Shown here in pieces: positions 50,936 to 59,290 of a DNA stretch of 64,000 bases. A model generated the notes under the pieces. It saw only the letters and a program-made list of their open reading frames with translations, made no database searches and was not told where the DNA came from. A program made the translations under genes and the position numbers. Each line of letters opens with the position of its first letter. Positions within the stretch are counted from its first letter, which is position 1. Source of the stretch: Arsukibacterium sp. UBA5043 (GTDB lineage: Bacteria; Pseudomonadota; Gammaproteobacteria; Enterobacterales; Alteromonadaceae); assembly GCA_002415085.1 (NCBI GenBank), contig DIBV01000017.1:62001-126000 (forward strand). Direction: 5' to 3'.

Positions 50936-51110
50936 AACTTCTCCGCTTACATTACTGGCTAAGCATACCTGCTTATTGGCTGCCGCGCTGCTATCTGGCA
51001 AAAATTGCCGGCAAAAATGAGCTACTCCTTTTGCCCCGCCGGGGTAGTCAATATTACCGCACTGGCTTTGCAGGGGGTATAGACCTGCGTATTGTCAACT
51101 AAAACAGCGT

Positions 51111-51142
51111 TACCCACACTACCACCTTGTGGGTATTTTTGT
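51111..51142 (+). terminator. Hairpin with T-run in the narX-narG intergenic region
   Basis: TACCCACA/TGTGGGTA 8-bp stem followed by TTTTTGTTTTTT. It stands 32 bp before the narG FNR box, so it may block read-through into narG. The arms also resemble NarL half-sites, so a protein-binding role is possible. A second NarL-like heptamer, TACTCCT, is at 51023-51029. Confidence 0.55.
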
Positions 51143-51173
51143 TTTTTATCAGTCATTTAGCGCGGTAGCCGCT

Positions 51174-51214
51174 TTGATCCAAATCAAGCATTATCTCAGT
51201 GTAGTTTCTATAGT
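51174..51214 (+). promoter_or_regulatory. FNR-dependent narG promoter
   Basis: A perfect FNR box, TTGATCCAAATCAA (51174-51187), is followed by -10 TATAGT (51209-51214). The spacing places the box centre about 41 bp before the predicted start near 51221, the class II position used at E. coli narG. A leader of about 50 nt precedes narG. Confidence 0.8.
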
Positions 51215-51270
51215 GTGCCTACCAGAAAAGCAAGATCTCTGTTCATGCAGGACAAGACCAGGAGTAAACC

Positions 51271-54200
51271 ATGAGTCACCTACTCGACAAACTGCGGTTT
51301 TTCAAAACCCGCAAAGCCCCGTTCGCCGACGGCCACGGTGTTACCACTAACGAAGACAGAACCTGGGAACAAGGTTATCGTCAGCGCTGGCAGCACGATA
51401 AGATTGTGCGCTCAACCCATGGCGTAAACTGCACCGGCTCGTGTAGCTGGAAAATTTATGTAAAAGACGGCCTGGTAACCTGGGAAACCCAGCAAACCGA
51501 CTATCCGCGCACCCGGCCGGATTTACCGAATCATGAACCGCGCGGCTGTCCGCGTGGCGCCAGCTATTCCTGGTATATCTACAGCGCCAATCGCTTAAAA
51601 TACCCCAAGGTACGCCAGCAATTAATGAAACTGTGGCGCGAAGCCAAAGCGCTGCATCAGGACCCGGTAAAAGCCTGGGAGTCTATTGTCAGCGATCCGG
51701 TAAAAGCGAAAAGTTACAAAGAACGTCGCGGCTTGGGCGGCTTTATCCGCGCCAGCTGGGATGAAGTGAACGAGCTTATCGCTGCGTCAAATGTGTATAC
51801 CACCAAAACCTATGGCCCGGACCGGGTTACCGGCTTCTCGCCCATTCCGGCGATGTCGATGGTGTCCTACGCCGCAGGTGCCCGTTATTTATCGTTAATC
51901 GGCGGTAACTGCTTAAGCTTCTACGACTGGTACTGCGACTTGCCACCGGCCTCACCCCAGGTATGGGGCGAGCAAACCGACGTGCCGGAGTCGGCCGACT
52001 GGTATAACTCGAATTACATTATTGTCTGGGGCTCTAATGTGCCGCAAACCCGCACACCAGACGCGCACTTTTTAACTGAAGTACGTTACAAAGGCACCAA
52101 AACCTGTGTTATCACCTCAGATTATTCAGAAGCCTCTAAGTTCGGTGATACCTGGTTAGCGCCACGCCAGGGTACCGATGCCGCGCTGGCAATGGCGTTT
52201 GGCCACGTTATTTTACAAGAGTTTTACGTTAATAACCCAAGCGCGTATTTTACCGACTATGTAAAACGCACCACTGATATGCCGATGCTGGTGATGCTGG
52301 AACAAGGGGATAAGCATCTGACACAGGGCCGTTTCCTGCGTGCTGCCGATTTAGTGGATAACCTGGGCGAAGACAACAACCCGGACTGGAAAACCATTGC
52401 CATTAACAGCGATGGCCGCTTAACCAGCCCAAACGGTGCCATTGGTTACCGCTGGGGCCAGGCCGGAAAATGGAACCTTGAGCAAAAAGATAAAGACGGT
52501 GATATCGACTTACAGTTATCGTTAAAAGATAACCGTGATGAGCTGGTCGACGTGGCTTTTCCTTATTTTGGTGGCGCGCCGCACGAATATCAGTACTTTC
52601 AGCACACCGCGCACGACGATGTGCAAATCCGCAAAATTCCGGCCAAAAAAGTTGAGCTGGCCGATGGCAGCACGGCGCTGGTTGCCACTGTATTTGACTT
52701 AATGCTGGCACACTACGGTGTCGACAACGGCATTGGTGATGATAGTCGCGCAAAAACCTATCTGGACAATGTGCCCTATACCCCGGGCTGGCAGCAGCCA
52801 ATCACCGGTGTTAACCCGGACGATGTGATTAGAGTAGCCCGCGAATTTGCCCGCAATGCCGATAAAACCCGCGGCCGTTCGATGGTCATTGTCGGCGCAG
52901 CATTAAACCACTGGTATCACATGGACATGAATTACCGTGGCTTAATTAACATGCTGATGATGTGCGGTTGTATTGGCCAGAGCGGCGGCGGCTGGGCGCA
53001 TTATGTCGGCCAGGAAAAACTACGGCCGCAAACCGGCTGGACCCCACTGGCCTTTGCGCTGGACTGGCAGCGGCCACCACGTCATATGAACGGTACCTCA
53101 TTCTTTTATAACCATTCCAGCCAGTGGCGTTATGAAAAGCTGGATATGACCGAAGTAGTATCACCGCTGGCGAACAAAGAAAAGTGGAGCGGCAGCATTA
53201 TCGACTTTAACAGCCGTGCCGAGCGCATGGGCTGGTTGCCATCCGCACCACAGTTAGGCGTTAACCCGCTGGGGCTGGCCGCCAAAGCCAAGGCGGCCGG
53301 GGTTGAGCTAAAAGACTATGTGCTGCAGCAGCTAACAGATCGCAGCATTAAGTTTGCCTGCGAGCAGCCCGACAGCCCGCAAAACTTCCCGCGGAATATG
53401 TTTATCTGGCGCTCTAACCTGCTGGGTTCCAGCGGTAAAGGCCACGAATACATGCTGAAGCATTTTCTGGGCACCAAACATGGCTTGCTGGGTAAAGACT
53501 TAGGCGAGTTCGGTGGCAAAAAACCACAGGATGTCGAGTGGACTGACAACGGCGCTGAAGGCAAGGTCGACTTATGGGTGACGCTGGATTTCAGGATGTC
53601 TACCACCTGTCTGTATTCCGATATTGTGCTGCCTACCGCCACCTGGTATGAAAAAGACGATATGAATACCTCGGATATGCATCCGTTTATTCACCCGTTA
53701 ACCGCAGCGATTGACCCGGTATGGGAAGCGCGCAGCGACTGGGAAATCTTTAAAGGCATCGCCAAGGCATTCTCCAAAGCCGCTGTTGGCCACTTAGGTG
53801 TGGAAACTGATGTTGTCACCACGCCAATGCACCACGACACCCCGGCCGAACTGGCCCAGCCTTATGGCGTAAAAGCCTGGTGGAAAGGCGAATGTGAGGC
53901 CTTACCAGGCTTGACCATGCCACATATTAATATTGTTGAGCGTGATTACCCCAATACCTATCAGCGTTTTACCTCTGTTGGCCCTTTGCTGGAGAAGATT
54001 GGCAATGGCGGTAAAGGCATCGGTTGGGATACCAAGGACGAAGTCGCTTTCCTGAAAAAGCTGAACCGGGTGCACACTGACGAAGGCATTAACAAAGGCA
54101 TGGCGAAGATTGACAGCGCCATCGATGCCTGCGAGATGATCTTATCTCTGGCACCGGAAACCAATGGCCATGTCGCGGTAAAAGCCTGGCAGGCGCTTAG

Positions 54201-54987
54201 CAAAATTACCGGTCGCGACCACACCCATTTGGCACTGCCTAAAGCTGACGAGAAAATTCGTTTTAACGATATCGTCGCCCAGCCGCGCAAAATCATCAGC
54301 TCGCCAACCTGGTCTGGCCTGGAGGATGAACATGTGTCTTACAACGCGGGTTACACCAACGTCCATGAGCTGATCCCATGGCGCACCATTACCGGCCGCC
54401 AGCAGTTTTATCAGGATCACGAGTGGATGCGCGATTTTGGCGAGCAGCTGTGCAGCTACAAGCCACCGATTAACTTAAAAACCGTGCAGCCGGTGCTGAA
54501 TAAAACACCGAACGGCAATAAAGAGATCGTACTGAACTGGATCACGCCGCACCAGAAATGGGGTATCCACAGTACTTACTCGGACAACCTGCTGATGCTG
54601 ACGCTGTCGCGGGGCGGCCCTATCGTCTGGTTAAGCGAAACCGACGCTGCCGCTGCCGGTATTGAGGATAACGACTGGATTGACATCTTTAACGTCAATG
54701 GCGCCATCGCCGCCCGCGCTGTGGTATCGCAACGGGTGCCAGAGGGCATGAGCATGATGTACCACGCCCAGGAGCGCATTGTAAACGTACCCGGCAGCGA
54801 GTTAACCGGTACCCGTGGCGGTATTCATAACTCGGTTACCCGCGCGGTGATGAAGCCCACCCATATGATCGGTGGTTATGCCCAACAATCCTACGGCTTT
54901 AACTACTACGGTACCGTTGGCTGTAACCGCGATGAGTTTGTCATCATCCGGAAAATGGGCAAAGTCGACTGGTTAGACACTAAATAA
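51271..54987 (+). CDS. narG: Respiratory nitrate reductase alpha subunit NarG
   Basis: The catalytic bis-MGD molybdenum subunit reducing nitrate to nitrite on the cytoplasmic side. At 1238 residues it is of family length. The FS0 cluster ligands His50, Cys54, Cys58 (HGVNCTGSC) and Cys93 match E. coli numbering exactly. The molybdenum ligand Asp is at 219 in LSFYDWYCDLPPASPQ. NVPQTRTPDAH and the C-terminal VGCNRDEFVIIRKMGKVDWL are conserved. No twin-arginine motif functions here, as usual. AGGAGTAAACC precedes ATG 51271. Confidence 0.98.
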   Translation: MSHLLDKLRFFKTRKAPFADGHGVTTNEDRTWEQGYRQRWQHDKIVRSTHGVNCTGSCSWKIYVKDGLVTWETQQTDYPRTRPDLPNHEPRGCPRGASYSWYIYSANRLKYPKVRQQLMKLWREAKALHQDPVKAWESIVSDPVKAKSYKERRGLGGFIRASWDEVNELIAASNVYTTKTYGPDRVTGFSPIPAMSMVSYAAGARYLSLIGGNCLSFYDWYCDLPPASPQVWGEQTDVPESADWYNSNYIIVWGSNVPQTRTPDAHFLTEVRYKGTKTCVITSDYSEASKFGDTWLAPRQGTDAALAMAFGHVILQEFYVNNPSAYFTDYVKRTTDMPMLVMLEQGDKHLTQGRFLRAADLVDNLGEDNNPDWKTIAINSDGRLTSPNGAIGYRWGQAGKWNLEQKDKDGDIDLQLSLKDNRDELVDVAFPYFGGAPHEYQYFQHTAHDDVQIRKIPAKKVELADGSTALVATVFDLMLAHYGVDNGIGDDSRAKTYLDNVPYTPGWQQPITGVNPDDVIRVAREFARNADKTRGRSMVIVGAALNHWYHMDMNYRGLINMLMMCGCIGQSGGGWAHYVGQEKLRPQTGWTPLAFALDWQRPPRHMNGTSFFYNHSSQWRYEKLDMTEVVSPLANKEKWSGSIIDFNSRAERMGWLPSAPQLGVNPLGLAAKAKAAGVELKDYVLQQLTDRSIKFACEQPDSPQNFPRNMFIWRSNLLGSSGKGHEYMLKHFLGTKHGLLGKDLGEFGGKKPQDVEWTDNGAEGKVDLWVTLDFRMSTTCLYSDIVLPTATWYEKDDMNTSDMHPFIHPLTAAIDPVWEARSDWEIFKGIAKAFSKAAVGHLGVETDVVTTPMHHDTPAELAQPYGVKAWWKGECEALPGLTMPHINIVERDYPNTYQRFTSVGPLLEKIGNGGKGIGWDTKDEVAFLKKLNRVHTDEGINKGMAKIDSAIDACEMILSLAPETNGHVAVKAWQALSKITGRDHTHLALPKADEKIRFNDIVAQPRKIISSPTWSGLEDEHVSYNAGYTNVHELIPWRTITGRQQFYQDHEWMRDFGEQLCSYKPPINLKTVQPVLNKTPNGNKEIVLNWITPHQKWGIHSTYSDNLLMLTLSRGGPIVWLSETDAAAAGIEDNDWIDIFNVNGAIAARAVVSQRVPEGMSMMYHAQERIVNVPGSELTGTRGGIHNSVTRAVMKPTHMIGGYAQQSYGFNYYGTVGCNRDEFVIIRKMGKVDWLDTK

Positions 54988-55003
54988 GGTTGGAGTAAGT
55001 AAC

Positions 55004-56539
55004 ATGAAAGTAAGAGCCCAAATTGGCATGGTGCTGAATTTAGACAAGTGCATAGGTTGCCACACTTGCTCCATCACTTGTAAAAATGTCTGGACCTCGC
55101 GTGAAGGCGTCGAATACGCCTGGTTTAACAACGTTGAAACCAAGCCCGGTATTGGTTTTCCGAAAGAATGGGAAAACCAGCAAAAATGGAATGGCGGCTG
55201 GGTACGCAATAAAAGCGGTAAGCTGGAACTGAAAATCGGTGGCAAACGCCGTATTCTGGCAAATATTTTCGCTAACCCGGACTTACCGGAAATTGACGAC
55301 TACTACGAGCCGTTCGATTTTGACTATCAGCATTTACATACTGCTGGCGATACCAAACATCAGCCGGTGGCACGTCCTCGTTCGTTAATCAGCGGCCAGC
55401 GGATGGAAAAAATCGAATGGGGCCCGAACTGGGAAGAAATTCTCGGTACCGAGTTTGCCAAACGCAAAGTCGATCAGAACTTTAACGAAGTGGTGCAAAA
55501 AGACATTTACGGGCAGTTTGAGAAAACCTTTATGATGTACCTGCCCCGCTTGTGCGAGCACTGCTTAAACCCGGCCTGCGTTGCAGCCTGTCCTTCCGGT
55601 GCCATTTATAAGCGCGAGGAAGATGGCATAGTGCTGATTGATCAGGACAAATGCCGCGGCTGGCGGATGTGTGTTTCGGCCTGCCCGTATAAGAAAATCT
55701 ATTACAACTGGAAAACCGGTAAATCAGAAAAATGTACTTTCTGCTTCCCGCGCATTGAAGCCGGCCAGCCGACCGTATGCTCGGAAACCTGTGTGGGCCG
55801 CATCCGCTACCTGGGTGTGCTGCTGTATGACGCCGATAAAATTGAAGCGGCCGCCAATACACCAAACGAAAAAGATTTGTATCAGGCGCAACTAGATATC
55901 TTCCTCGATCCGACCGATCCGGCAGTAATTGCTGCAGCCAAAGCGGAAGGTATTGGTGATAACTGGATTAAAGCCGCCCAGCGCTCGCCGGTATATATGA
56001 TGGCAATGGACTGGAAAGTAGCCTTACCGCTACACCCGGAGTACCGCACCCTGCCAATGGTCTGGTATGTGCCGCCACTGTCACCCATTCAGGGCGCAGT
56101 ACAGGCTGGCCATGTCGGCATGAACGGTGAAATACCGGATCTGAAATCATTGCGTATTCCACTGCGCTATCTGGCCAATATGCTCACCGCCGGTGATGAA
56201 GCGCCGGTAGTGCGGGCGCTGGAGCGGATGATAGCGATGCGCGCCTTTAAACGTGCCCAGCAGGTAGACGGGGTAGAAGATGCCGAGGTGTTAAAGCAAG
56301 TAGGCTTAACCCCGGTGCAGGTAGAAGAAATGTACCGCTATATGGCGCTGGCAAACTATGAAGACCGGTTTGTCATTCCGACCAGCCACCGCGCCTACGC
56401 CGAAAACGCCTATGACTTAAAATCAAGCTGTGGTTTTAGTTTTGGCAACGGCTGTGGCGATGGCAATAACGGCGTAAATCTGTTTGGCACCAAAGCCAAG
56501 GGTGTACGTCAGGTTATCCCGGTTGAGATTAAGGATTAA
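55004..56539 (+). CDS. narH: Respiratory nitrate reductase beta subunit NarH
   Basis: The electron-transfer subunit linking NarI hemes to NarG. In 511 residues it has four Cys clusters: CIGCHTCSITCKNVW, CEHCLNPACVAACPSGAIY, CRGWRMCVSACPYKK and CTFCFPRI with CSETCVGRIRYLG. In the third, Trp replaces one Cys, the mark of the 3Fe-4S cluster in NarH. It begins 16 bp after narG, within narGHJI. Confidence 0.98.
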   Translation: MKVRAQIGMVLNLDKCIGCHTCSITCKNVWTSREGVEYAWFNNVETKPGIGFPKEWENQQKWNGGWVRNKSGKLELKIGGKRRILANIFANPDLPEIDDYYEPFDFDYQHLHTAGDTKHQPVARPRSLISGQRMEKIEWGPNWEEILGTEFAKRKVDQNFNEVVQKDIYGQFEKTFMMYLPRLCEHCLNPACVAACPSGAIYKREEDGIVLIDQDKCRGWRMCVSACPYKKIYYNWKTGKSEKCTFCFPRIEAGQPTVCSETCVGRIRYLGVLLYDADKIEAAANTPNEKDLYQAQLDIFLDPTDPAVIAAAKAEGIGDNWIKAAQRSPVYMMAMDWKVALPLHPEYRTLPMVWYVPPLSPIQGAVQAGHVGMNGEIPDLKSLRIPLRYLANMLTAGDEAPVVRALERMIAMRAFKRAQQVDGVEDAEVLKQVGLTPVQVEEMYRYMALANYEDRFVIPTSHRAYAENAYDLKSSCGFSFGNGCGDGNNGVNLFGTKAKGVRQVIPVEIKD

Positions 56540-56544
56540 ATTTT

Positions 56545-57315
56545 ATGTCAATTCAAAGCATGCCCATACTACAACTGTTATCCCTGCTGCTGGATTACCC
56601 CAGGCAGCCGCTGCTAGATGCGAAAGCGGAGTTGCTGACGATAGTGGCCGATGCCGCTATCGCGGCAGAACTTAAGCAAAGTTTAAGTGCTTTTATAGAA
56701 ACCCGCAGCAGCGGTGAGCTGATGGACTGGCAGTCTGAATACGACAGCCTGTTTGAACGCGGCCGCTCGTTGTCCTTGCTGATTTTTGAGCATATTCATG
56801 GCGAGTCACGCGATCGCGGTCAGGCCATGGTTAATCTGATGGCGCAATACCGTGAGGCCGGCCTGGATATCGGCGTAAAAGAGCTGCCGGACTACCTGCC
56901 GCTTTACTTAGAGTTTTTATCCACTCAGGGCGGGCAAAACGCGCAAATTGGTCTGGAAGAAATTGCGCCGGTGCTGGCGGTACTGTTGTGCCGCCTTGAG
57001 CAGCGTGAGTCGGACTACGCCAGCATTTTTGCCACTCTGGTCGCCTTATCTGCTGCTGAAATTGATTTGACGGACATTAAAAGCCAGATCGCCAGCGAAA
57101 AACGTGACGATACGCCCAAAGAGCTCGACAAGGTTTGGGAAGAAGAAATGGTCAGCTTTATCGGCAACGAGCAAACCAATTCGGCGTGCGGCACAGGTAA
57201 CAAGCCTACCGACGGCCAGCGCCGCGACCAGTTTATTCCGCTAAGTACGGAGTTATTAGGTAGCGAAGAGGCAGGGCAACAACTTTATAAAGCAGCCGCG
57301 GCTAAGCGCGCTTAA
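56545..57315 (+). CDS. narJ: Nitrate reductase molybdenum cofactor assembly chaperone NarJ
   Basis: A TorD-family helical chaperone for Mo-cofactor insertion into NarG. The 256-residue product carries SLLLDYPRQPL near the start and the central ERGRSLSLLIFEHIHGESRD motif. KELPDYLPLYLEFLS follows. It starts 5 bp after narH. The C-terminal ~60 residues are polar and probably disordered. Confidence 0.95.
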   Translation: MSIQSMPILQLLSLLLDYPRQPLLDAKAELLTIVADAAIAAELKQSLSAFIETRSSGELMDWQSEYDSLFERGRSLSLLIFEHIHGESRDRGQAMVNLMAQYREAGLDIGVKELPDYLPLYLEFLSTQGGQNAQIGLEEIAPVLAVLLCRLEQRESDYASIFATLVALSAAEIDLTDIKSQIASEKRDDTPKELDKVWEEEMVSFIGNEQTNSACGTGNKPTDGQRRDQFIPLSTELLGSEEAGQQLYKAAAAKRA

Positions 57316-57327
57316 AGGAGCATTAAC

Positions 57328-58017
57328 ATGGCACATTTAAATATGTTTGCCTTTGGCATTTATCCGTATATTGCGATCACTATCATGATAATTGGCAGCT
57401 GGATCCGCTACGACAGAGAGCAATACAGCTGGAAAACCAGTTCCAGCCAGCTGCTGGAAAGCAAACAATTGCGCCGGGGCAGCATTGCCTTTCATATCGG
57501 GATCCTGGGCATTTTACTGGGCCATTTCTTTGGCTTATTAATGCCCAAAGAAATCTGGTACCTGCTTGGTATCACCACTTCGATGAAACAGCTGATCGCC
57601 ATCGTCGCCGGCGGCTTATTTGGCGTAATCTGCTTCTACGGTTTAACAGTGCTGATTAAACGCCGCTTATTTAACCCGCGCATTCGTGCCACCAGTAATA
57701 CCATGGATATTGTTATCCTGTTCTTACTCTATGCACAGCTGATTCTGGGTTTACTCAGTATCACTGTCTCTGTAAGCCATTTAGAAGGTGCAGAAATGCT
57801 AAAACTGATGGCCTGGGCCCAAAATACCGTTACCTTTAACAGCGTGGCCGCAGCAGAAGCTATCAGCGGCGTACACTGGATTTTTAAGCTGCACGTATTT
57901 CTGGGTTTAACGTTGTTCGTCGTGTTTCCGTTCAGCCGCTTAGTCCATATGCTCAGCGTGCCGGTGCAGTACATCAGCCGCCAGCACCAGATAGTTCGGC
58001 AGCGGTTTGTACGCTAG
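57328..58017 (+). CDS. narI: Respiratory nitrate reductase gamma subunit NarI
   Basis: The diheme cytochrome b membrane subunit oxidising quinol. It is 229 residues with five hydrophobic helices. Heme ligands His56 and His66 (AFHIGILGILLGHF) match E. coli, and His189 and His207 correspond to its 187/205 pair. AAAGGAG precedes ATG 57328, and the gene ends the narGHJI cluster. Confidence 0.97.
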   Translation: MAHLNMFAFGIYPYIAITIMIIGSWIRYDREQYSWKTSSSQLLESKQLRRGSIAFHIGILGILLGHFFGLLMPKEIWYLLGITTSMKQLIAIVAGGLFGVICFYGLTVLIKRRLFNPRIRATSNTMDIVILFLLYAQLILGLLSITVSVSHLEGAEMLKLMAWAQNTVTFNSVAAAEAISGVHWIFKLHVFLGLTLFVVFPFSRLVHMLSVPVQYISRQHQIVRQRFVR

Positions 58018-58019
58018 AG

Positions 58020-58330
58020 GACGTGAACAAAGGATGGTTTAAGGCCCTGACGGTTGGAACCGTGGCAGGTCGGCACAGAGTGTCTGAGTGAGCGCGCAAG
58101 CCGCGAGCGAGTTGCTGTGACGAGCCTGACAGGGATTCCAACCTGAAGCCAGTCACTAAACTTTCCGGCTCCAGGAGGCTTTAAGCCGGTGTTGCACACA
58201 AAGACGCCGTAAATCCCTTCCTGGAGGCTCCTCTTTGGCATCCATGCCAAAGACGCTTGGTTTAGCAACAACGGCTCGCCTCCTTCAGCAGCCAAACGGC
58301 AAGCTATATAGCACCAAATAACAGAGGTTT
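58020..58330. repeat. Structured, repeat-like intergenic element after narI
   Basis: A 316-bp spacer with no ORF but dense dyads. GGTTGGAA (58052-58059) pairs with TTCCAACC (58136-58143) around an imperfect inner stem (GGCACAG at 58071 with CTGTGAC at 58115). CCGGCT (58165-58170) pairs with AGCCGG (58184-58189). TTTGGCAT-CC-ATGCCAAA (58234-58251) is a perfect palindrome. CAAAGACGC occurs twice (58199-58207, 58248-58256). It reads like a mobile intergenic repeat or a structured RNA. No second copy was seen in this window. Confidence 0.5.
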
Positions 58331-58333
58331 AAT

Positions 58334-59101
58334 ATGATACAAGTAAACAACGCCAGTATCAGCGAAGCGGCCATTATGGCCGAAATGCAGTATCACCCGG
58401 CCAGTGACAAACGCGGCGCTATGCTAAAGGCAGCCGAATCACTGATTATCGGTGAGTTGCTGCGCCAACGGGCCAAAGCACTGGGGCTTAGCGTAAAAAG
58501 TGAAGCCAATACCGCCAGTGATGATAATTTTCTCGATGCATTAATTACTGCTGAAGTGGCTATTCCCACAGCCAGCCAGGACGAATGCGAGCAATACTAC
58601 CGGCTAAACCCACAGCGATTTCAAAGTTCGCCGTTGCTGGAAGCAAGCCATATTCTGCTGGCGGCCGCACCTGAGGATGACAAAGCCCGGGTAGAGGCCA
58701 AAATACTGGCCGAGCAGCTCATCAGCCAGTTACAACAAGGCGAACCTTTGGCCGCACTGGCGCAGCACCACTCCGCCTGCCCATCAAAAGAAACCGGCGG
58801 TAGCTTAGGCCAAATCAGCCGGGGCCAAACCGTACCGGAATTTGAGCGGCAACTTTTCACTGCCGAGCCTGGCCTGGTCAGACAGCCGGTAGAAAGCCGC
58901 TATGGTTACCATGTCGTCCATATTGCCCGCAAAGTACCCGGCAAGTTACTACCGTTTCGCGCAGTACAGCAGAAAATTGCCGAATATTTAAATGAAAAAG
59001 TCCGGCGCAAAGCAGTAGCGCAGTATATTCATACACTGATTGTCGATGCAGAAATAGACGGCTTTGATTTTAACCTGTCAGCGTCGCCACTAATGCAATA
59101 A
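58334..59101 (+). CDS. PpiC-type peptidyl-prolyl isomerase (parvulin) of the nar operon
   Basis: A 255-residue cytoplasmic parvulin-domain protein without a signal peptide, resembling the NifM/PpiC proteins that follow narGHJI in Pseudomonas. The N-terminal half is helical. The parvulin domain (about 110-210) has ASHILLAAAPED, GGSLGQISRGQTVPEFE and SRYGYHVVHIARK. It probably assists folding or maturation of the nitrate reductase complex (inference from context). ACAGAGG precedes ATG 58334. It is separated from narI by the structured repeat. Confidence 0.85.
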   Translation: MIQVNNASISEAAIMAEMQYHPASDKRGAMLKAAESLIIGELLRQRAKALGLSVKSEANTASDDNFLDALITAEVAIPTASQDECEQYYRLNPQRFQSSPLLEASHILLAAAPEDDKARVEAKILAEQLISQLQQGEPLAALAQHHSACPSKETGGSLGQISRGQTVPEFERQLFTAEPGLVRQPVESRYGYHVVHIARKVPGKLLPFRAVQQKIAEYLNEKVRRKAVAQYIHTLIVDAEIDGFDFNLSASPLMQ

Positions 59102-59205
59102 TTCAGCAGTGCCAGACCAGCCCAACCTGAGGCGCCAATGTTGTCGGAACAGCTGGCGCCTCTGCGTTTTTACCCCTTTACTCCTGTTCATCACCTCCCC
59201 TACCA

Positions 59206-59234
59206 ATAATTAGGTAACTCCTTAACCTAATTAT
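59206..59234. promoter_or_regulatory. Perfect 10-bp inverted repeat before the porin gene
   Basis: ATAATTAGGT (59206-59215) and ACCTAATTAT (59225-59234) are separated by 9 bp. A second overlapping AT-rich dyad, TAATTAT/ATAATTA, follows (59228-59245). It is 57 bp before the start codon, a good operator position. The regulator is unknown. Confidence 0.45.
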
Positions 59235-59290
59235 AAAAATAATTATTTCAGGCTAGGATCTCTGCATCATTTGCAGTCTGGAGATCGACC

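Noticed and set aside
52403..53642. Long antisense open frames within narG (52403-52801, 53316-53642 and others)
   Set aside because: They are shadows of the strongly coding narG frame, with no ribosome sites or recognisable domains.
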